A DNA stretch of 64,000 nt from NCBI GenBank assembly GCA_013397695.1, contig VYZI01000570.1:223859-287858 (forward strand), in the 5' to 3' direction. Position 1 is the stretch's first letter, and every line of letters starts with the position of its first letter. This document shows positions 60,661-64,000 of the stretch, piece by piece. The notes beneath the pieces were generated by a model. It was not told the origin of the DNA, did no database searches, and worked only from the letters and a program-made list of their open reading frames with translations. A program made the position numbers and the translations under genes. Source of the stretch: Centropus unirufus. Taxonomy: Eukaryota; Chordata; Aves; Cuculiformes; Centropidae.

Positions 60661-60975
60661 AGCCTCCCCCTGCCCCAGCCTCCCCCTGCCCCAGCCNNNN
60701 NNNNNNNNNNNNNNNNNNNNNNNNNNNNNNNNNNNNNNNNNNNNNNNNNNNNNNNNNNNNNNNNNNNNNNNNNNNNNNNNNNNNNNNNNNNNNNNNNNNN
60801 NNNNNNNNNNNNNNNNNNNAGGGTGCGGCCTCAGCCTCCTCCTGCCCCCAGCTTCCGCCTGCTCCAGCCTCCGCCTTCCCCAGCCTCCACCTGCCCCTGC
60901 CTCCGCCTGCCCCAAGCCTCCACCTGCCCCAGACTCCACCTGCCCCAGCCTCCACCGCCCTCCTGCCTCTCCCAC
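60655..60975. repeat. Minisatellite of GCCTCC-CTGCCCCA units spanning the gap
   Basis: Both sides of the run of N carry the same repeat. The left side has CCTCCCCCTGCCCCAGCCTC in perfect 18-bp periods. The right side has variants such as CAGCCTCCACCTGCCCC, CTCCGCCTGCCCCA and CTCCACCTGCCCCAG. It is therefore one tandem array, and the gap probably hides further copies. Confidence 0.9.
60697..60819. other. Assembly gap (123 N)
   Basis: A run of 123 undetermined bases placed inside a GC-rich minisatellite next to a polypyrimidine tract, which is a typical place for sequencing or assembly failure. The true length may differ. Confidence 0.99.
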
Positions 60976-61029
60976 CCCATCAGCCTCCCGCTCCGCTGCA
61001 GCCGCACCGTGCCCTTACAGCTCCCCCGC

Positions 61030-62120
61030 CCCGGAGCACCACGTCCTTCCGGCCTCTCCACTCCCCTCCAGACTCTCCCCTCTGATTTTGGCCTCTCTCT
61101 GCTTTATGGAATCCTTCTCTTGCTTTCTTTGAGGCTTCAGGTCTTCTTCTGCCTCCCCTAAGATGCTCGGTCCCACACTGCATTCCAGTCTCATAGAATC
61201 GTTTGGTTGGAAAAGACCTTTGAGATCATCAAGTCAAACCATACCTGTCCACTACTAAACCAGACCCCTGAGCACCTCATCTCCCCATCTTTCCAACATC
61301 TCCAAGGATGGGGACTCCCACTCCCTGGCAGCCTCTGCCAGGGCCAAAGAACTCTTTCAGCAAAGATGTTTTATTTTTTTTTCCTGATCTCCAATCTAAA
61401 CCTCCCCGTCAGAACTTGAGGCCAGGTCTTCTCGTCCTATCAGTTCTTATGTGGGAGAAGAGACCAGCACTCACCCCTCTACAACCTCCTTTCAGGCAGT
61501 TGAAGCCAGTGATGAGGTCTCCCCTCAGCCTCCTTTTCTCCAGACTGAGGGGGAGGCCAACCTGAAAAGGCATAGAAGTTCAAAAAAAAGAGCATCTATT
61601 GTCTTGTCCTTTTTGTCATCCTTTCTATCCTCTGCTTTCTTGTAAGCTTCCCATACCATTTTGGCCTCCCATCCCTTTTCAGCCTCACAAATTTTTTTCA
61701 GCCTCAACCCATTTTTGGCCTATTCTTTCTTGCTGACTCCCTCCACTCTTTTTCCACCTCCTACGCTTGTTTGGGCTCTCCTCCTTTTTCATCCTCTGCT
61801 TTCTTAATAGCTTCTCATTCCTTAGTCTTTCACGCTTTCTCAACCTCTGTATTTTTCCACCTCTACCCCTTTTTTCCTTCTTTTCAGCCTCCCTGCCCTT
61901 CTTAGCCTCCCACTTTCTGTTTGGTCTCCCATCCTTCCTTAGACTCTCCTTTTATTTTAACCTCTTATCTCTTTTTGGGCCTCTCACCTTTTGTCGGCCT
62001 CCACCTCTTTTTGGCCTTTAATTTCCTGTCAACTTCTCAGCACTTTTCCTGCTTCTCGCCCTTCCTCAGCTTCCCACTCTTTTTCAGTTTCCTCCTCAGC
62101 AGCCTCTTACCCCGTTTTGG
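61030..62120. repeat. Degenerate TTTTGGCCTCC-type minisatellite split by a CR1
   Basis: Before and after the CR1, the same loose unit recurs about every 20-28 bases: a T-rich run followed by GGCCTC or CAGCCTCC and a short pyrimidine stretch (GATTTTGGCCTCTCTCTGC near 61085; CCATTTTGGCCTCCCATCCC near 61656; CTTTTCAGCCTCCCTGCCC near 61882; CTTTTTGGGCCTCTCACC near 61972; CTTTTGTCGGCCTCCACC near 61989). It is C/T-biased throughout. It may be an aged extension of the array at 60.66 kb. Confidence 0.75.
61191..61565 (-). mobile_element. CR1 LINE 3'-end fragment (minus strand)
   Basis: The + strand begins TCATAGAATCGTTTGGTTGG, then 'aaaagacctttgagatcatcaagtc', 'ggatggggactcccactccctggcagcctctgccag', 'ccaatctaaacctcccc', 'gtctcccctcagcctccttttctccagactgagg'. 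This is a standard bird CR1 3' region in reverse orientation, about 375 bases, 5'-truncated. It is nested inside the surrounding minisatellite, so it inserted after that array existed. Confidence 0.95.
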
Positions 62121-64000
62121 CAATTGCTTGTCTTATCGGCCTCGCTCAAAGTTCCTACTTGGGCTATCAGGAATTGTTCAGCTGGAGGCTGGCACACGTC
62201 AGCCCGATGCAGCAGTGCTCCACACAGCAAGCTCTGCCGGGCTGCTTCGTGTCACCTTTGTGGAATTTGCCTCTAAAAATCAAGCAATCCTCAAATGATG
62301 GACTTCTCCACAGCTCTTCAAGGAGCTCTGGACTAACTCTTCCCCAAATAAATTCTGGGACATCTGTTTTTTTGGCTTGGCCCTGTTGGGGAGCCGGAGT
62401 CAATGGGTGGCCATGGAAATGCTTCTCTTGCCTATGGTTTCTTTTATTGTGCCTGTCCCTTGGGGTGGAAGAGCTCCTTAGCTCTAGATGCAAGTTGGCT
62501 GTCTCCTAGTTTCAGATCAGACAATAAATACATTCCCCATTAAATCCTGCTGGTGAGATCCAGATGTTCCAGGATTCCCTTTTTTCTTCTCCCTTGCCTC
62601 CAGTCATGGTCTGAGCGCTGAAACCACAAAGAACCTGGGAACCTTCCTGTGTGAGTCATCTTCTCCTCGTGGACACCACCGGCACAGACCCACAGCCCAG
62701 CGGCCCCCTCGGCCCAGGGACCCAGATGCATCCGCAGCAGGTGGATCCACCACAAAACCTGCGCTCTCCTGCACCGCGTGTCCTGGGGAGAGGAACCTTC
62801 ACCGCGCCTCCAGTCTCAGGGGAGCACACAGATAAAGAACAGCTAAACAATCGCAGAACAACAAAAAAAAAAAAGCTTAAAGCTTCTAAATTGTGGGATG
62901 TCAGGCGTTACTACAGCTGTCATCTTCTCCTTTACCAGATCTTGGGCATCTGCTTTGTTTCTGTGGTGCACCTAGGGCAGAGGGAGCAGTTCTGATTATT
63001 TTAAGCTTTCTTATTAAGTTCTGTGATACAAATGACATCCCCGGATCACACCATGGTCAGCTTGAGGAGGACAGTGGGATGAGACTGGAAGTCCCTTAGT
63101 TTTTACTCTTCCCCCCGTAGGCTCAAAAGCATCTTTGTTGTATTTTCAAGTGTTTGTTTCTTGGGAAGGAGTTAGGCCACATGAGGATGGAGTCTGGTTA
63201 AGCTAAAAAGAAAGTTTAGCTTTCTTTCCTGCGGTTAGAATTATTTTTAACGCTAGTAATTTTTTACATGCATTTTTCCACTCATTCCGTAACTCGGAAA
63301 TAGCTGAAAGAAGGTTCAGCAAACGTGAATTAAATGCATCTTCATGTAAAGGGTCAGCATGGAGACTTTCAGCTGCAAACAAGAAGTGTTTCAAGAGTTC
63401 AGCCTGCAGGTGACACGATCACGGCCATGATCCCCTCAGCCTGCAAATATTGATGTGCACACAGCCTCGGCTCCCCTGCTGCACAGGAGTAGCCCCTCCC
63501 TCCCTGAAAACCTGAATAAAGCCTTCAGCCCAAGATCTCTTTCAGTACTTTGGCAGCAGCTCACCCAGAGCTCGGGCCACCCTGCTAATGTCAAGCCCAG
63601 GGGCGGCTGTGTCTGGCTCAGGGCACCAAAACAGACAGCAAAGAACCAGCACAGGATCTTCTGCTGCATCCCAGGACCACCAGAACTAAAGTCTGCTTTG
63701 GCGTCAGTAACTGGGTGAACAGAGATGGACCCAAGCTGTCCAAACTTTGTTCTAAACATCCACTGATGGCACAGCTCCTGCAGCAGTCATTGTACTCTGC
63801 CATGAGTTAACTATTAATGCCTATGCTTTAGTTCCAGTTTGTTTGGCCTGTTTCATCTTACAGTCATCAGGTTGAGAAGTGCTTTGCCTGCTAGATCCGA
63901 GAGCCTTCTTTTATCAACTCTGTTCTCCACAAAACCACTTACGTACAGTTGTGTGAGCAAATTACCCCTCACTCTCCTCTGGACCCTGCAGGCAACATCA
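62121..64000. other. Non-coding stretch to the end of the window
   Basis: No supported gene. A 12-A run lies at 62863-62874. A short hairpin (AAAGAAAG, loop TTTAG, CTTTCTTT) lies at 63207-63227, within an AT-rich, mildly enhancer-like stretch at 63200-63420. Open frames on both strands are short and featureless. Confidence 0.5.

Noticed and set aside
59934..61132. Very long open frames (up to 383 codons) on both strands through 60 kb
   Set aside because: They run through a polypyrimidine tract, a minisatellite and a run of N translated as X. The P/F/S-rich and K/G/E-rich proteins are artefacts of composition.
60101..62120. Telomere- or centromere-type satellite
   Set aside because: No TTAGGG arrays and no uniform high-copy monomer; the repeats are local and degenerate.
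63207..63227. Perfect 8-bp stem hairpin AAAGAAAG-TTTAG-CTTTCTTT
   Set aside because: Too short and AT-rich to be a microRNA precursor, and there is no context for a terminator in a vertebrate genome.

Overview
This window looks like nuclear DNA from a bird. It holds several CR1 non-LTR retrotransposon 3' ends with the avian form: the element ends in a run like ATTCTATGATTCTGT after a stretch reading ACTAGATGATCTC...AGGTCCCTTCC. It also holds older, strongly decayed CR1-like copies of the kind common to reptiles and birds. There is no long intact gene, no bacterial-type gene organisation, and no tRNA, rRNA or CRISPR array that I can recognise. The open frames longer than 60 codons are nearly all chance frames in non-coding sequence. 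The species cannot be fixed from the sequence alone.

The only convincing protein-coding piece is one 147-bp, phase-0 internal exon on the + strand at 47836-47982. It has a polypyrimidine tract plus AG before it, GTAGGA after it, and encodes 49 residues of heptad-patterned coiled coil. I do not recognise the parent gene. Weaker splice-bounded candidates on the same strand lie at 20497-20564, 40974-41076 and 46398-46468. The likeliest reading is that much of the window is intron or flank of a + strand gene with small exons far apart.

The second theme is regulatory. Several blocks have the texture of conserved developmental enhancers: dense TAAT/ATTA cores, octamer, PBX/HOX-like, TALE and TCF-like words, and few repeats. 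They lie at about 7.48-7.96 kb, 18.43-20.46 kb, 22.96-23.13 kb, 44.02-44.36 kb and 45.84-46.05 kb. The richest is 18.4-23.1 kb, which also includes a CpG-rich segment (about 21.77-22.75 kb) and, at 23021-23052, a perfect 12-bp inverted repeat of extended octamer sites flanking an AGGTCA half-site. Conservation itself cannot be measured here, so this is inference from composition and motifs.

Layout: 1-7.4 kb unremarkable sequence with one CR1; 7.5-8 kb enhancer-like block; 8-18.4 kb unremarkable with one CR1 tail; 18.4-23.2 kb regulatory and CpG-rich block with a TG/CA-rich tract; 23.2-35.9 kb no gene seen; 35.9-37.1 kb ancient CR1; 37.1-44 kb no firm gene; 44-46 kb two enhancer-like blocks; 46.4-48 kb candidate exon and the coiled-coil exon; 49.66-50.16 and 57.06-57.43 kb ancient CR1 pieces; 60.1-62.1 kb a cluster of low-complexity DNA (a polypyrimidine tract, a CpG-rich patch, a 123-bp run of N inside a minisatellite, and a degenerate minisatellite split by a CR1); 62.1-64 kb unremarkable.

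I found no previously undescribed multi-gene system. The items most worth checking are the octamer palindrome, the orphan coiled-coil exon, and the tandem-repeat cluster around the gap.
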